Positions 1 through 8,908 of a DNA stretch of 64,000 bases are shown one piece after another (the stretch's first letter is position 1; each line of letters starts with the position of its first letter). The notes under the pieces are model-generated. The model had not been told where the DNA came from, searched no databases, and worked only from the letters and a program-made list of their open reading frames with translations. A program made the position numbers and the translations under genes. The DNA is taken from the NCBI RefSeq assembly GCF_015476545.1, contig NZ_JADMKV010000017.1, forward strand, positions 1 through 64,000, in the 5' to 3' direction. Source of the DNA: Methylobacter sp. BlB1. Lineage in GTDB: Bacteria > Pseudomonadota > Gammaproteobacteria > Methylococcales > Methylomonadaceae.

Positions 1-241
1 CTTTTGATGCTTAAATGGAACGGTGAATTGGATACTATAATTAATTAACAATACCATTTTGGCAAGATTGGGCCCACTCTGAGCGCAACGCCGCTTATTT
101 GTTTGCAGAAAAGCCATGTCCTTTTCAAAACGATAAAGCTTTCAAACGATATCTGAAAAACGAGTGCTGAAGCAGCGCCCGATTTATACCGTCAGAATGG
201 GCAAGAGGCCCATCCGGATCTCTTGCCATTCGTCTGTATTG
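1..241. other. Left-edge intergenic DNA with two short open frames
   Basis: Bases 1-48 (+) are an open frame of 15 codons ending in TAA and entering from outside the window, so they could be the end of an upstream gene. Bases 45-170 (+) form a second open frame of 41 codons without an ATG, rich in aromatic residues and with two Cys (PCPF and NEC). It could be a frameshifted continuation or a gene remnant. An imperfect inverted repeat at about 197-232 lies just past the 3' end of the next minus-strand gene and might help end its transcription, but it has no T-run. Nothing here is firmly assigned. Confidence 0.25.
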
Positions 242-607
242 TTAGCCTTTTCCGGGTAACATGCCTACCGAACCAGGCTTAATGCGTTTACAGGTAACGA
301 CCATATCTTCCAAATGACATTGAGCCAAGCCTTTGTTGGCGCCATCCGTGCATTCTTCACAGACGGGCGTGCCAAGATTTTTCACTTCTTCGACATGCCA
401 GCCATAACCTTGTGTTTGGCAGAACTTCTTGCTGTATCTGTTTACATTATATTGCTTCGATGCAGTCTCAATCGCCGCAGATTTTGCTTCGCACTTTGCA
501 GAAGGCAGCGTATTGGCCATAAGATCCCTGTAAACATACTCCGTCGCCGATGCGCCGCCTGAAAAAAGCGATAATGCCGCCACTAGGCCTATCAAGTTAA
601 GTTTCAT
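242..607 (-). CDS. Small secreted Cys-containing protein, function unknown
   Basis: The 121-residue protein starts with a clear Sec signal peptide (MKLNLIGLVAALSLF...GGASA) and probable cleavage near residue 21. The mature part has six Cys (at KCEA, KFCQ, VCEEC, QCHL and VTCK), which suggests disulfide bonds in the periplasm or outside. A good ribosome site (GAGGAGA) precedes the ATG at 607. I do not recognise a family. It stands alone, about 140 bp from the next minus-strand gene, and nothing in the context indicates a role. Confidence 0.6.
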   Translation of the reverse strand: MKLNLIGLVAALSLFSGGASATEYVYRDLMANTLPSAKCEAKSAAIETASKQYNVNRYSKKFCQTQGYGWHVEEVKNLGTPVCEECTDGANKGLAQCHLEDMVVTCKRIKPGSVGMLPGKG

Positions 608-750
608 AATTCTCTCCTCATTATTTATTATTTTAAGCGATCGTTGATACGCTATATCTTCTATATTGTGTTGCCTTCAGACCATGACATACCGCCTTAC
701 TGCAGAAAACAGCAGACGGGGATCACTAAAACATCCTGCGCACCAAGAAT

Positions 751-924
751 TTAGTTTAAAACGCGAATATTCATAAGGGCGGCTTCTTCTTGTATTTGCT
801 CTTTGATCGGAGCAAACTTATCATCCTCGCTTTTCTTAACCAGGATCAAAACCGTCAATAAAGCAAATGTTATGCCGCCAACATACAGCCAGAATTTATC
901 TTTTGTTTGTGATTCATCGTTCAT
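751..924 (-). CDS. Small single-pass membrane protein, function unknown
   Basis: The chosen start is the ATG at 924 (MNDESQTKDKFW), preceded by an AAGGTG ribosome site. An upstream in-frame ATG at 966 has no such site. The 57-residue product has one hydrophobic segment (about residues 12-28, YVGGITFALLTVLILV) followed by a charged tail (KKSEDDKFAPIKEQIQEEAA), so it is probably an inner-membrane protein. No family is recognised. It may form a unit with the secreted protein downstream on the same strand. Confidence 0.5.
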   Translation of the reverse strand: MNDESQTKDKFWLYVGGITFALLTVLILVKKSEDDKFAPIKEQIQEEAALMNIRVLN

Positions 925-966
925 TTTTGCACCTTTATATTTAGCAGTTGTCTGTGGATGCGTCAC

Positions 967-1666
967 AGTTAATGAAAAAGCCCCGAAATTTAACCTGTAC
1001 CGGAACCAAATATCATTCTTGAAGCATCTTTTTATTTATATTTCAGTAATTTCCGCAAAGAGAACGTTTTCATACTGATATTGCACGATCATTGGCATTA
1101 GTCACACTCTGCTTTGCTCTAAACCAGTAAGACATGATGGAAATTACCGCCCTCATAAATACCCTCTCACTTGGTAGTGAATCGATACTATAGGAAAGCC
1201 CAAGCCTACTGTCAAATAAATATCGAATCAATACTACATGAACTCGATCTTGGTTAACCCCACCTTCAGAGCAATGATCTATTTGGGCTAATCTTTGACT
1301 TTTGCAATTGGGGGAGACAGATAGAGTTATCTTCTCCTTACCAAAATCTCGGCCCCTCATGCTTTGTTCAATCACAGCTTGGCGTGATTTTTTAAAAAAA
1401 TATGTATTTGGCGCAGTTTATATCCATGAAGAGAATGAAACTAAAACAGCTGTTAATTACTCTTTAAGTTTGGAAACCGGTTTCTTTTTTAAATGGCGCT
1501 GGAACTTCAGTTTGGAGAATTACCTTAAGCATCTGATGTCACGCACGAATCGATCTCTGTGCTGTTTTAGTTTTATTGTGGTGCAGCTGCGGTGTAGGTG
1601 CAAATTGATCCGCACTGTTAGACCGGCACAAATAGTAAACTTTGACTAATTTGGTGAGGCTTTCCA
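967..1666. other. 700-bp gap without a convincing gene
   Basis: Two opposed open frames overlap here (1070-1375 minus, 1302-1649 plus). Neither has a good ribosome site, a recognisable domain or a natural amino-acid composition, so I do not call them. The region is AT-rich. No strong terminator hairpin, repeat or RNA gene is visible. Confidence 0.4.
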
Positions 1667-1846
1667 ATGTATGACTTCTGCAAAAACGCTTTGTTTAGTT
1701 TACTGGCTGTTATCGTGTTTATCAGCTTTATTTTGAGTATGCTTATGGCTTCAATCATTTTATTTATCGGTTTTATGTTACGGTTTACTTGGAATTACGG
1801 CAATCTCGCCATACAAAAAAGACTCAATTACCTATTTGAAATTTAG
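1667..1846 (+). CDS. Small hydrophobic membrane protein (59 aa)
   Basis: An ATG at 1667 is preceded by a well-spaced ribosome site (GGTGAGG, 7 bp upstream) and opens 59 codons to a TAG at 1844-1846. The product (MYDFCKNALFSLLAVIVFIS...) is almost entirely one long or two tightly packed transmembrane segments (residues 8-40), followed by a polar C-terminal tail with Lys and Arg. No family is recognised. The combination of ribosome site and membrane-protein composition argues that it is real, but its small size leaves doubt. Confidence 0.45.
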   Translation: MYDFCKNALFSLLAVIVFISFILSMLMASIILFIGFMLRFTWNYGNLAIQKRLNYLFEI

Positions 1847-2095
1847 CCATACTTCACAGCCTTCACTAAAACAGTTTTTTATCCCCTAATTTCAGCATCG
1901 GGCAGTGAGAAGACAAGATAGTCTCCTATTATTTTTTCCTCAGTAAACGACATTTCATCTGAGCATTATCCTTCCGCATTTCGAATTATCATTCTTTAAA
2001 CAGGTCAAACTGCTGGGCATGTAATTTCTGTTTAAACATTATTGAGCTTTGTGATACCGTCATGAAGTAACATTTTTATAATGGAGATCAGTACC

Positions 2096-3394
2096 ATGAC
2101 TAACCAGCGCAGAGTTACCCTAGTTAATGAGGAGACTCAGCCCCTATGTGAGCTGCCTGTTTTATCAGGCACTACGGGGCCCGATGTCATCGATGTCCAA
2201 GAACTATATAAACAGACCGGTATGTTCACCTATGATCCTGGCTACACTTCGACGGCCAGCTGTTCTTCCAAGATAACGTATATTGATGGTGAAGCCGGCA
2301 TATTGTTGTATCGTGGTTATCCCATCGAACAATTGGCGGAACAATGCACTTTTCTGGAAGTTTGCTATTTGCTGTTGAACGGCGAACTGCCAAACAGTGA
2401 TCAATTGAAGCAGTTTGAAAATGCTATTACCAAGCATACGATGGTGCATGACCAGCTGACCAATTTCTTTAAAGGCTTTCGCCGTGATGCCCACCCGATG
2501 GCCATCATCGTCGGCGTAGTTGGCGCCTTGTCAGCCTTCTATCATGATGCCCTGGATATTACCAATAAGAATGATCGCGACCTTTGCGCCATCCGCCTGA
2601 TCGCGAAAATACCCACTATCGTGGCCATGAGCCATAAGTACAGCATCGGCCTGCCGTTCATGTATCCGCAAAACAAGCTGACTTATGTAGAAAACTTCAT
2701 GCGCATGATGCTGGCCACGCCTTGTGAAGACTTCGAGCCCAACCCGATTCTGGTGAAGGCATTGGACAGAATCCTGATTCTGCATGCCGATCATGAACAA
2801 AATGCCTCCACGTCGACGGTACGCCTCGCCGGTTCCAGCGGCGCCAATCCCTATGCCTGCATCACTTCGGGAATTGCCTGTCTGTGGGGCGCCGCGCATG
2901 GCGGCGCCAATGAAGCAGTGTTGAATATGCTGGAAAAAATAGGCGATGTTTCGAATATCGATTCTTACATCAAGCGAGCCAAAGATAAAAACGATCCGTT
3001 CAGACTCATGGGTTTCGGCCACCGCGTTTACAAGAATTACGACCCGCGCGCCAAACTAATGCGGGCGACCTGCCATGAAGTGCTTAGCGAACTGGGACTG
3101 CATGACGACAGGTTATTCAAGCTGGCATTGGAACTGGAACGCATCGCTCTGGAAGACGAATACTTCATCGAGAAAAAACTGTACCCGAACGTCGATTTTT
3201 ATTCAGGCATCGTGCTCCGCGCCCTGGGTATCCCCAGCAATATGTTTACGGCCTTGTTTGCCATGGGACGCAGCGTCGGCTGGATTTCGCACTGGGATGA
3301 AATGATATCTGATCCGGAACAGAAAATCGGCCGCCCCAGACAGCTTTATATCGGACAAACGAGTCGTGACGTTCCGCCTATGGCTGCTCGTTAA
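2096..3394 (+). CDS. gltA: Citrate synthase (type II, hexameric class)
   Basis: The enzyme condenses oxaloacetate and acetyl-CoA into citrate at the entry of the TCA cycle. I chose the ATG at 2096 (MTNQRRVTL), which has GGAG 9 bp upstream. The ATG at 2081 would overlap that ribosome site. The resulting 432 residues match the bacterial type II length (E. coli 427). The fold signatures are visible: [20 protein letters not shown] near the N-terminus, [16 protein letters not shown] with its active-site His, [12 protein letters not shown], and the [14 protein letters not shown] motif with the second catalytic His. A C-terminal VDFYSGIV carries the catalytic Asp. It is monocistronic. Confidence 0.97.
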   Translation: MTNQRRVTLVNEETQPLCELPVLSGTTGPDVIDVQELYKQTGMFTYDPGYTSTASCSSKITYIDGEAGILLYRGYPIEQLAEQCTFLEVCYLLLNGELPNSDQLKQFENAITKHTMVHDQLTNFFKGFRRDAHPMAIIVGVVGALSAFYHDALDITNKNDRDLCAIRLIAKIPTIVAMSHKYSIGLPFMYPQNKLTYVENFMRMMLATPCEDFEPNPILVKALDRILILHADHEQNASTSTVRLAGSSGANPYACITSGIACLWGAAHGGANEAVLNMLEKIGDVSNIDSYIKRAKDKNDPFRLMGFGHRVYKNYDPRAKLMRATCHEVLSELGLHDDRLFKLALELERIALEDEYFIEKKLYPNVDFYSGIVLRALGIPSNMFTALFAMGRSVGWISHWDEMISDPEQKIGRPRQLYIGQTSRDVPPMAAR

Positions 3395-3432
3395 ACATTA
3401 AATATACCGCATAAATGTCTTTGCAAGGGTAT

Positions 3433-3463
3433 CGGCTGATAAAACTCCAGATCTTATCAGCCG
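3433..3463 (+). terminator. Inverted repeat after gltA
   Basis: A perfect 10-bp inverted repeat (CGGCTGATAA and TTATCAGCCG, 11-base loop) lies 38 bp after the gltA stop. It lacks a clear T-run, so it may stabilise the 3' end or act as a weak terminator. The rest of the 372-bp gap up to 3766 shows no gene. Confidence 0.45.
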
Positions 3464-3766
3464 CTATATTTCATCGCTTCTGATAGTTCATACGGCTGTC
3501 AGGCGGCTATGACCAACTCCATAGAAAAACTGAAATTCGGCTAAGTCATCGCAAAGCATCGGATTCCTGCACCTGGACTATATGACGCCTGCCTTTCATT
3601 GGCTGCAAGCTGAGGTCAATTTCCAAACCATTCAGCATCAGATCACTCGAATGAAATAAAAGCCTACAGACATAGTCCAATTTTTAAAGCATTATCGAAT
3701 GTTGGCAGGTATTGCTTTATAATATATTAGTTTTTTATTATTTACTTAAATATAGAGGTTAACCCT

Positions 3767-4480
3767 ATGATCTTCAGGCAACTTTTTGAACCCGACACCT
3801 GCACCTACAGCTATCTCATCGGCTGCGAATTCACTCAAAAAGCCGTTCTGATTGATCCTGTCGCAAGCGAAGTGGATAGCTATGTGGCGCTTTTGAATGA
3901 ACTGGAATTAACGCTGATCTACACGATGGAAACGCATGTCCATGCCGATCATATCACCGGCGCCGGTCAATTGAGAGACACGCTGGGCAGTAAAAGCGTT
4001 GTGCACCGCGATGCCGGCGCCATGTGCGCCGATTTGCTGGTCACCGACGGCGTGCCGCTTCAGGTCGGCGAGGTTGAAATACTTGTTCTCCATACGCCGG
4101 GCCATACTGCGGGCTGCGTCAGTTACGTGATCGGAGACCGTGTTTTTACCGGCGATGCCTTACTTATCAATGGCTGCGGGCGCACGGACTTCCAACAGGG
4201 CGATGCCGGCATGCTGTATGACAACATCACGCAAAAACTTTTCACGCTGCCGCCTGACACGCTGCTTTATCCCGGCCATGATTACAACGGCAAGACCGTG
4301 TCCACGATTAAACAGGAAATAGCGACCAATGCCCGCTTGGGCGGCGGCAAGACGCGCGATGAATTTATCAAAATCATGGCGAATCTGAATCTGGCCTACC
4401 CTAAATATATTGATGAAGCGCTGCCTGCCAATCAGGCTTGCGGACAGCTGGATAAACAAAGCCAAGTCATACAAGGCTAA
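3767..4480 (+). CDS. Persulfide dioxygenase (ETHE1-like metallo-beta-lactamase fold)
   Basis: This 237-residue protein belongs to the ETHE1/persulfide dioxygenase group, non-haem iron enzymes that oxidise glutathione persulfide to sulfite. The metal motif HVHADH (in METHVHADHITGAGQLR), the second-ligand region HTPGHTAGCVSY, the metal-binding GDALLI and the family signature GCGRTDFQQGD are all present, followed by YPGHDYNG. It is soluble, with no signal peptide. It starts at an ATG with a GAGG ribosome site and is followed after 2 bp by a sulfite-exporter-type gene. The pair therefore probably detoxifies sulfide-derived persulfide and exports the sulfite. Confidence 0.88.
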   Translation: MIFRQLFEPDTCTYSYLIGCEFTQKAVLIDPVASEVDSYVALLNELELTLIYTMETHVHADHITGAGQLRDTLGSKSVVHRDAGAMCADLLVTDGVPLQVGEVEILVLHTPGHTAGCVSYVIGDRVFTGDALLINGCGRTDFQQGDAGMLYDNITQKLFTLPPDTLLYPGHDYNGKTVSTIKQEIATNARLGGGKTRDEFIKIMANLNLAYPKYIDEALPANQACGQLDKQSQVIQG

Positions 4481-4482
4481 CG

Positions 4483-5400
4483 ATGCTGGTGTTAATTGCG
4501 CTTTCCCTATTGATCGGTGTTCTGCTGGGCCTTTTGGGCGGCGGCGGCTCAATACTGACCGTGCCGGTTCTGGTTTATCTGGCAGGCCTATCGGCTAAAA
4601 ACGCGATCATCACCTCATTAATCGTCGTCTGTCTGACCAGTTTGATAGCCGTAGTCAACCATGCCCGCCGCGGCAAGGTATGCTGGACGGCCGGGCTGGC
4701 CTTCGGTCTGACCGGCATGATCGGCGCCTTTCTCGGCGGCCGACTGGCGGCCTATGTTCCGGACTCGCTGCTATTGGTACTGTTTGCAGTCATTATGCTG
4801 GCCGCTTCACTGTCGATGCTGCGCAGTAAAAAAACACCTAAGCCTTTACAGCCCAACCGACTACCCTTACAGAAGCCCTGTCCTAAGCATTTGCCGCTCA
4901 TAGCGCTGATGCTTGACGGCTTTCTGGTAGGCTCGGTGACAGGCTTGATCGGAGTAGGCGGCGGTTTCCTGATGGTTCCGGCGCTCAATAATCTGGTGGG
5001 CTTACCCATACACGCCGCCATAGGCACATCGCTGTTCATTATGGTGATTCAATCCTCGGCGGCCCTGGCAGGGCACGCCAGCCACATGACCATCGACATA
5101 TTCATAACGGCACTGTTTTCAGCTTTCGCCATTATCGGCAGTTTTATCGGCAGCAGTTTGTCCGGCAAGATCCCCGGCCAGCATTTAAAACGCGGCTTTG
5201 GCATACTCGTTTTTATCCTAGGCTGTTTTCTGCTCTATCGTGAAATCAACCCGCCAATGATGGCTCAAATAAAAGACCTCGTCATCCGTCATCAGGACTT
5301 CATTCTTGGCGCTTCGACCATTCTGGCCATTATGCTGTCTTACCGGCTATGGCTCTGGACTCACTCATTGCAAAAAAACAATGATCGTAATCAAACTTGA
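4483..5400 (+). CDS. TauE/SafE-family anion (sulfite) exporter
   Basis: The 305-residue membrane protein has the two-repeat TauE/SafE architecture. Glycine-rich motifs sit at the start of each half (LIGVLLGLLGGGGSILTVPV and GSVTGLIGVGGGFLMVPAL), with about eight hydrophobic segments and a Lys/Pro-rich cytoplasmic linker between the halves (around residues 110-135). It begins 2 bp after the persulfide dioxygenase stop, so the two are co-transcribed. Family members export sulfite, sulfoacetate or related anions. The neighbour makes sulfite the likely substrate, which is an inference. Confidence 0.85.
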   Translation: MLVLIALSLLIGVLLGLLGGGGSILTVPVLVYLAGLSAKNAIITSLIVVCLTSLIAVVNHARRGKVCWTAGLAFGLTGMIGAFLGGRLAAYVPDSLLLVLFAVIMLAASLSMLRSKKTPKPLQPNRLPLQKPCPKHLPLIALMLDGFLVGSVTGLIGVGGGFLMVPALNNLVGLPIHAAIGTSLFIMVIQSSAALAGHASHMTIDIFITALFSAFAIIGSFIGSSLSGKIPGQHLKRGFGILVFILGCFLLYREINPPMMAQIKDLVIRHQDFILGASTILAIMLSYRLWLWTHSLQKNNDRNQT

Positions 5401-5455
5401 GCTTTTTATACTTATTGGATAATATTGATTCAATACTACCTGGAGTCCTTAGAGA

Positions 5456-7036
5456 ATGAAAAACACAAAAAAGCTTCTGTCCCAATCAGTCATTGCCGGT
5501 TTAACGGCTCTCGTTTTACCTTTAGCCGTACAGGCGAAATCCGATGACAACATGCACCAGTTGTATCAAGACAACTGCGCGAGCTGTCACGGCGCCGATC
5601 ATGGCGGTTACCTGGCCCCGGCGCTGAATGCCGACACACTGAAAGGCCGCAGCCCTACCGCTTTGCGCTCTTTGATCATGACCGGAAGCTTCGATACGCT
5701 GATGCCTCCGTTTTACGGCCGCTTAACGGACGACCAGATCCGAGGCCTGGTCAGCCATCTGCAAAAAACCCCCAAGCTGGATAACCCGGCCTGGACAATT
5801 GACGATATAAAATCGTCATTGAAAGTCTACGTCAAAGACGAAAGCACATTGCCTGACAAGCCGACTTATGAGATCAACAGCATGGATGACGTCATCGGTG
5901 TGGCGGCGCGCGGCAAATACGGGCGCGGTGAAGGCTCCAAGGCCGTCTTCATCAACAGCACGACGCATAAACAAATCGGCGAAGTCCCAACCGTCACAGC
6001 GGCGCATATCATCGATTACAATCCTGCCAATCCACGCTGGGCTTACGTAAAAACCGACACGGCGGAAATTTACAAAATCGACCTGTATTCCATGAAGGCC
6101 GTACGCAGCGTCAAAACCGGCTTTAACGGCCCGGGCATGGGCGTATCGCGCGACGGCAAATACATCATGGCCGGCTCATTTGTGCCGCACAACGCCGTCA
6201 TTCTGGACGCCGACACGCTGGAACCTTTGAAGACCTTTGAACTGGAAGGCGTCGATCCGGACGGCAAAATGGTTACCTCCGATTCCGGCATGGTGATCGG
6301 CACGCCTTATGACGATATCTTCGCCATTGCGCTGGAAAATGCCGGCCAGGTCTGGGTGGTGGACTTGAAAAAAGATCAGGATTTCCCTGTCACTAAAATC
6401 ACCGATGTCGGCCGCCATCTGCATGATGCGTTCCTGACCCATAACGGCCGCAAACTGATGATCGCTTCTTACGATGACAGCATTGTCGCCGCAATTGACC
6501 TGAAAGACCGCAAAATCATCAAGAAACTGGAAGCGGGCTGCGTGCCGCACGTAGGCGGCGGTTCGGCCGTAAAGGTTGACGGCCGCACGCTGGGCTTCGG
6601 CACCAACTTCGGCGATTGCGACAAAACGGTCGTCAGCGTCTGGGATCTGGATACCATGGAAGTGGTCAAGCAGATTCCTGTGTCCGGCGGCACCGAATCA
6701 CCGGCCGCACACGCTAACGCGCCTTACGTAGCCGTGGACATCATCAGCAAAGACAGGCGCGCGCGCACAGTTCAGCTGATCGACAAGAAAACACTGGAAG
6801 TCGTGAAAACGCTGGATGTCGGCGGTCATGCGTATTTCCCTGAATACAGCGCGGACGGCAAATTCCTGTATGTCAGCGCCGGTTACAGCGGCGATGAAGT
6901 CGTGGTCTACGATTCCAACTCGCTGAAAAAAGTCGCTTCTGTCCGGATGGAAAGCCCGGCCGGTATTTTCTCGCACGGCCGTGTTAAATACATGACTCGC
7001 GGTCTTTCTCCGGATGAAATGGAAGGGGCGAAATAA
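5456..7036 (+). CDS. nirS: Cytochrome cd1 nitrite reductase, divergent NirS
   Basis: This periplasmic enzyme reduces nitrite to nitric oxide. The 526-residue product has a signal peptide (cleavage after VQA, about residue 27), an N-terminal cytochrome c domain with CASCHG (haem ligands C41, C44, H45) and an eight-bladed haem d1 propeller. Candidate d1 residues are the proximal His184 (VTAAHII) and the distal pair His323 and His365 (HLHD and VPHVGGGS). The distal pair is 42 residues apart, as between His327 and His369 of Pseudomonas NirS. The sequence is distant from that enzyme (HVGGGS replaces HPGRG), so the related NirN cannot be fully excluded. Retention of both distal His and its place at the head of the operon favour NirS. 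It overlaps the next gene by one base. Confidence 0.82.
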   Translation: MKNTKKLLSQSVIAGLTALVLPLAVQAKSDDNMHQLYQDNCASCHGADHGGYLAPALNADTLKGRSPTALRSLIMTGSFDTLMPPFYGRLTDDQIRGLVSHLQKTPKLDNPAWTIDDIKSSLKVYVKDESTLPDKPTYEINSMDDVIGVAARGKYGRGEGSKAVFINSTTHKQIGEVPTVTAAHIIDYNPANPRWAYVKTDTAEIYKIDLYSMKAVRSVKTGFNGPGMGVSRDGKYIMAGSFVPHNAVILDADTLEPLKTFELEGVDPDGKMVTSDSGMVIGTPYDDIFAIALENAGQVWVVDLKKDQDFPVTKITDVGRHLHDAFLTHNGRKLMIASYDDSIVAAIDLKDRKIIKKLEAGCVPHVGGGSAVKVDGRTLGFGTNFGDCDKTVVSVWDLDTMEVVKQIPVSGGTESPAAHANAPYVAVDIISKDRRARTVQLIDKKTLEVVKTLDVGGHAYFPEYSADGKFLYVSAGYSGDEVVVYDSNSLKKVASVRMESPAGIFSHGRVKYMTRGLSPDEMEGAK

Positions 7037-7347
7037 TGAGAATATTTGCTCTCTCCAGCGTGTTGATCGCAAGTCTGGCCGTCGCCCAAAGCGCTAGTGC
7101 GGCTAGCATCTATGCGGGCCACGCGATTGCGGCTTCCACCTGCGCACAGTGCCACGGCGTTACCACCCCGTCCTCCGGCGCGCCTTTTCCGCCGCTGGCC
7201 GGACGCGATGCCGAGTATCTGAAATCGGCACTGAAGCAATACCGCGACAAGACGCGCGTATCGGACATCATGAATAATATTGCCGGTTCATTAAGCGATA
7301 ATGATATCGACAATGTAGCCGCCTATTATTCAAAGCTGAAACCGTAA
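7036..7347 (+). CDS. Periplasmic class I cytochrome c (c553-type)
   Basis: This 103-residue monohaem cytochrome has a signal peptide (cleavage after SASA), a CAQCHG haem site near residue 35 and a probable axial Met in the SDIMNN segment, in the pattern of c553-type carriers. Its start overlaps the nirS stop (TAATG), so the two are translationally coupled. In this position it is the likely electron donor to NirS, taking the role of NirM, although it is not clearly a c551 of the Pseudomonas type. The next cytochrome gene follows 6 bp later. Confidence 0.85.
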   Translation: MRIFALSSVLIASLAVAQSASAASIYAGHAIAASTCAQCHGVTTPSSGAPFPPLAGRDAEYLKSALKQYRDKTRVSDIMNNIAGSLSDNDIDNVAAYYSKLKP

Positions 7348-7353
7348 GTACGC

Positions 7354-7659
7354 ATGAGAAAACTGCTGCTGTTAATATGGGTTTCCGGTACAGCACTTGC
7401 CGGCGAACCGTCAACAGACAGGCAAAACGCGCTGCGCAACATGCTCAAGCATGATTGCGGAGCGTGTCATGGTTTGACGTTAAAAGGCGGCCTGGGCCCT
7501 GCCCTGTTGCCTGAGGCATTGGCCGGGAAATCGGATGATTTTCTGGCCGATACCATTCTTAACGGCCGCCAAGGCACAGCCATGCCGCCCTGGCAACAAT
7601 TTATCAACCGCGATGAAGCGCTCTGGCTGGTTAAAGTTTTACGCAATCCCGAGCATTAA
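7354..7659 (+). CDS. nirC: Cytochrome c NirC
   Basis: The 101-residue protein has a short signal peptide and the NirC pattern: CGACHGLTLKGGLGPAL with the haem site, followed by LNGRQGTAMPPW carrying the axial Met. NirC proteins serve in maturation of, or electron transfer to, cytochrome cd1, and are nearly always encoded between nirS and nirF. The gene closes the first part of the operon. After it comes an 81-bp spacer with two hairpins. Confidence 0.88.
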   Translation: MRKLLLLIWVSGTALAGEPSTDRQNALRNMLKHDCGACHGLTLKGGLGPALLPEALAGKSDDFLADTILNGRQGTAMPPWQQFINRDEALWLVKVLRNPEH

Positions 7660-7673
7660 TCCATACTAAGCAA

Positions 7674-7729
7674 CAGGATGCGTCCGCGCATCCTGCCTTG
7701 TCCAAAACTTTAAAGTGCGCAAGCGCACT
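7674..7729 (+). other. Two tandem hairpins between nirC and nirF
   Basis: The first is a perfect 9-bp stem with a 4-base loop (CAGGATGCG at 7674-7682, CGCATCCTG at 7687-7695). The second (AGTGCGC at 7714-7720, GCGCACT at 7723-7729) is followed by ATTTTATT and ends 11 bp before the nirF ATG, where no clear ribosome site is seen. They may be a leaky terminator, an mRNA processing or stability boundary, or a control on nirF translation. Confidence 0.55.
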
Positions 7730-7740
7730 ATTTTATTCAT

Positions 7741-8904
7741 ATGAAAAAGCTAATCCCCATTCTAGGCCTCGCATTTTCCCTCAACACCGTTGCTGAACCG
7801 CGCGCTACCGGCGATTTAGGCATCGTTATTCAACGCGAAAACGGCAAGGCGCTGATCATCAACAGTACTGAGCACAAACAGCTGGCTGAAATCGAAGGGC
7901 TGGGGGATTTATCGCATGCCTCGGTCGTCTTCTCGCGCGACGAGCGCTATGCCTATGTTTTCGGCCGCGACGGAGGATTGACCAAAGTCGACCTGCTCAA
8001 TGATGCCATCGCCAAACGCATCGTCCAGGCCGGCAACAGCATCGGCGGCGCTATCTCTCAGGATGGCCGCTTTATCGCCGTATCCAATTACACGCCCGGC
8101 GGCGTCAAGGTTTTTTCTTCCGACACACTGGAACTGATCGCCGATATCCCGGCCGAATATGACGACGGCAAACTGTCCAAAGTGGTGGGCATCGTCGACG
8201 CGCCCGGACAGCGCTTCGTCTTCAGTCTGTTCGATGCCGGCGAAATCTGGGTACTGGACCTTAAAAATCCGAAACAGCCCGATGTGCAAAAATTCAAGAA
8301 TATCGGCAAGCAGCCGTATGACGCACTGATCTCGCCGGACGGCCGTTACTACATTGCCGGCCTGTTCGGCGAGCCCGGCCTGGCCTTGCTGGACTTGTGG
8401 GACATCTCGAAAGGCGCCAAACACATACTGCCGGAATACGGCAAAACCGATGAAAAACTGCCGGTCTATAAAATGCCGCATCTTGAAGGTTGGGCCATAG
8501 CCGGCGATTATCTGCTCGTACCCGCCATCGGCAAACACGAAGTGCTGGTGATCGACAAGCGCCAATGGCAATTGGTGAAAGCCATTCCGGTGGCCGGACA
8601 GCCGGTTTTCGTCAGAGCCAGGCCCGATGCCCGGCAAATCTGGGTTAATTTTGCTTTCCCCGATAACAGCCTGGTGCAGGTCATTGACACCAAGGACCTG
8701 AGCATCAGTAAAACCCTGACGCCGGGCAAAGCGGTCCTGCATATGGAATTCACGCCGCGCGGCGAACAGGTCTGGGTAGCCGTACGGGACGACAACCAGC
8801 TGGTCGTTTACGATACCGAAACACTTGCCGAAATCGCCCGTCTGCCGGCAAAAACGCCCAGCGGCATTTTCTTCAGCTCGCGAGCGCACCAGATAGGGCT
8901 GTAA
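7741..8904 (+). CDS. nirF: Haem d1 biosynthesis protein NirF
   Basis: NirF is a d1-propeller relative of NirS without a cytochrome c domain. It acts on the late precursor dihydro-haem d1 or its side chains in the periplasm. This 387-residue protein has a short signal peptide (cleavage near VAEP), repeated propeller blades (FSRDERYAYVFGRDG, ISQDGRFIAVSN, ISPDGRYYIAGLFG) and the C-terminal AKTPSGIFFSSRAHQIGL. It is encoded after the nirC hairpins and 4 bp before nirD. The start has no obvious Shine-Dalgarno sequence, so control by the preceding hairpins or leaderless-like initiation is possible. Confidence 0.92.
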   Translation: MKKLIPILGLAFSLNTVAEPRATGDLGIVIQRENGKALIINSTEHKQLAEIEGLGDLSHASVVFSRDERYAYVFGRDGGLTKVDLLNDAIAKRIVQAGNSIGGAISQDGRFIAVSNYTPGGVKVFSSDTLELIADIPAEYDDGKLSKVVGIVDAPGQRFVFSLFDAGEIWVLDLKNPKQPDVQKFKNIGKQPYDALISPDGRYYIAGLFGEPGLALLDLWDISKGAKHILPEYGKTDEKLPVYKMPHLEGWAIAGDYLLVPAIGKHEVLVIDKRQWQLVKAIPVAGQPVFVRARPDARQIWVNFAFPDNSLVQVIDTKDLSISKTLTPGKAVLHMEFTPRGEQVWVAVRDDNQLVVYDTETLAEIARLPAKTPSGIFFSSRAHQIGL

Positions 8905-8908
8905 TGCC

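Noticed and set aside
1070-1649. Two opposed open frames of 101 and 115 codons
   Set aside because: They overlap each other, lack ribosome sites and show no recognisable domain or natural composition.
5401-5455. Possible FNR/NNR box before nirS
   Set aside because: An ATTGA-T-TCAAT dyad is present, but not the TTGAT-N4-ATCAA pattern, so anaerobic or NO control is not shown by the sequence.
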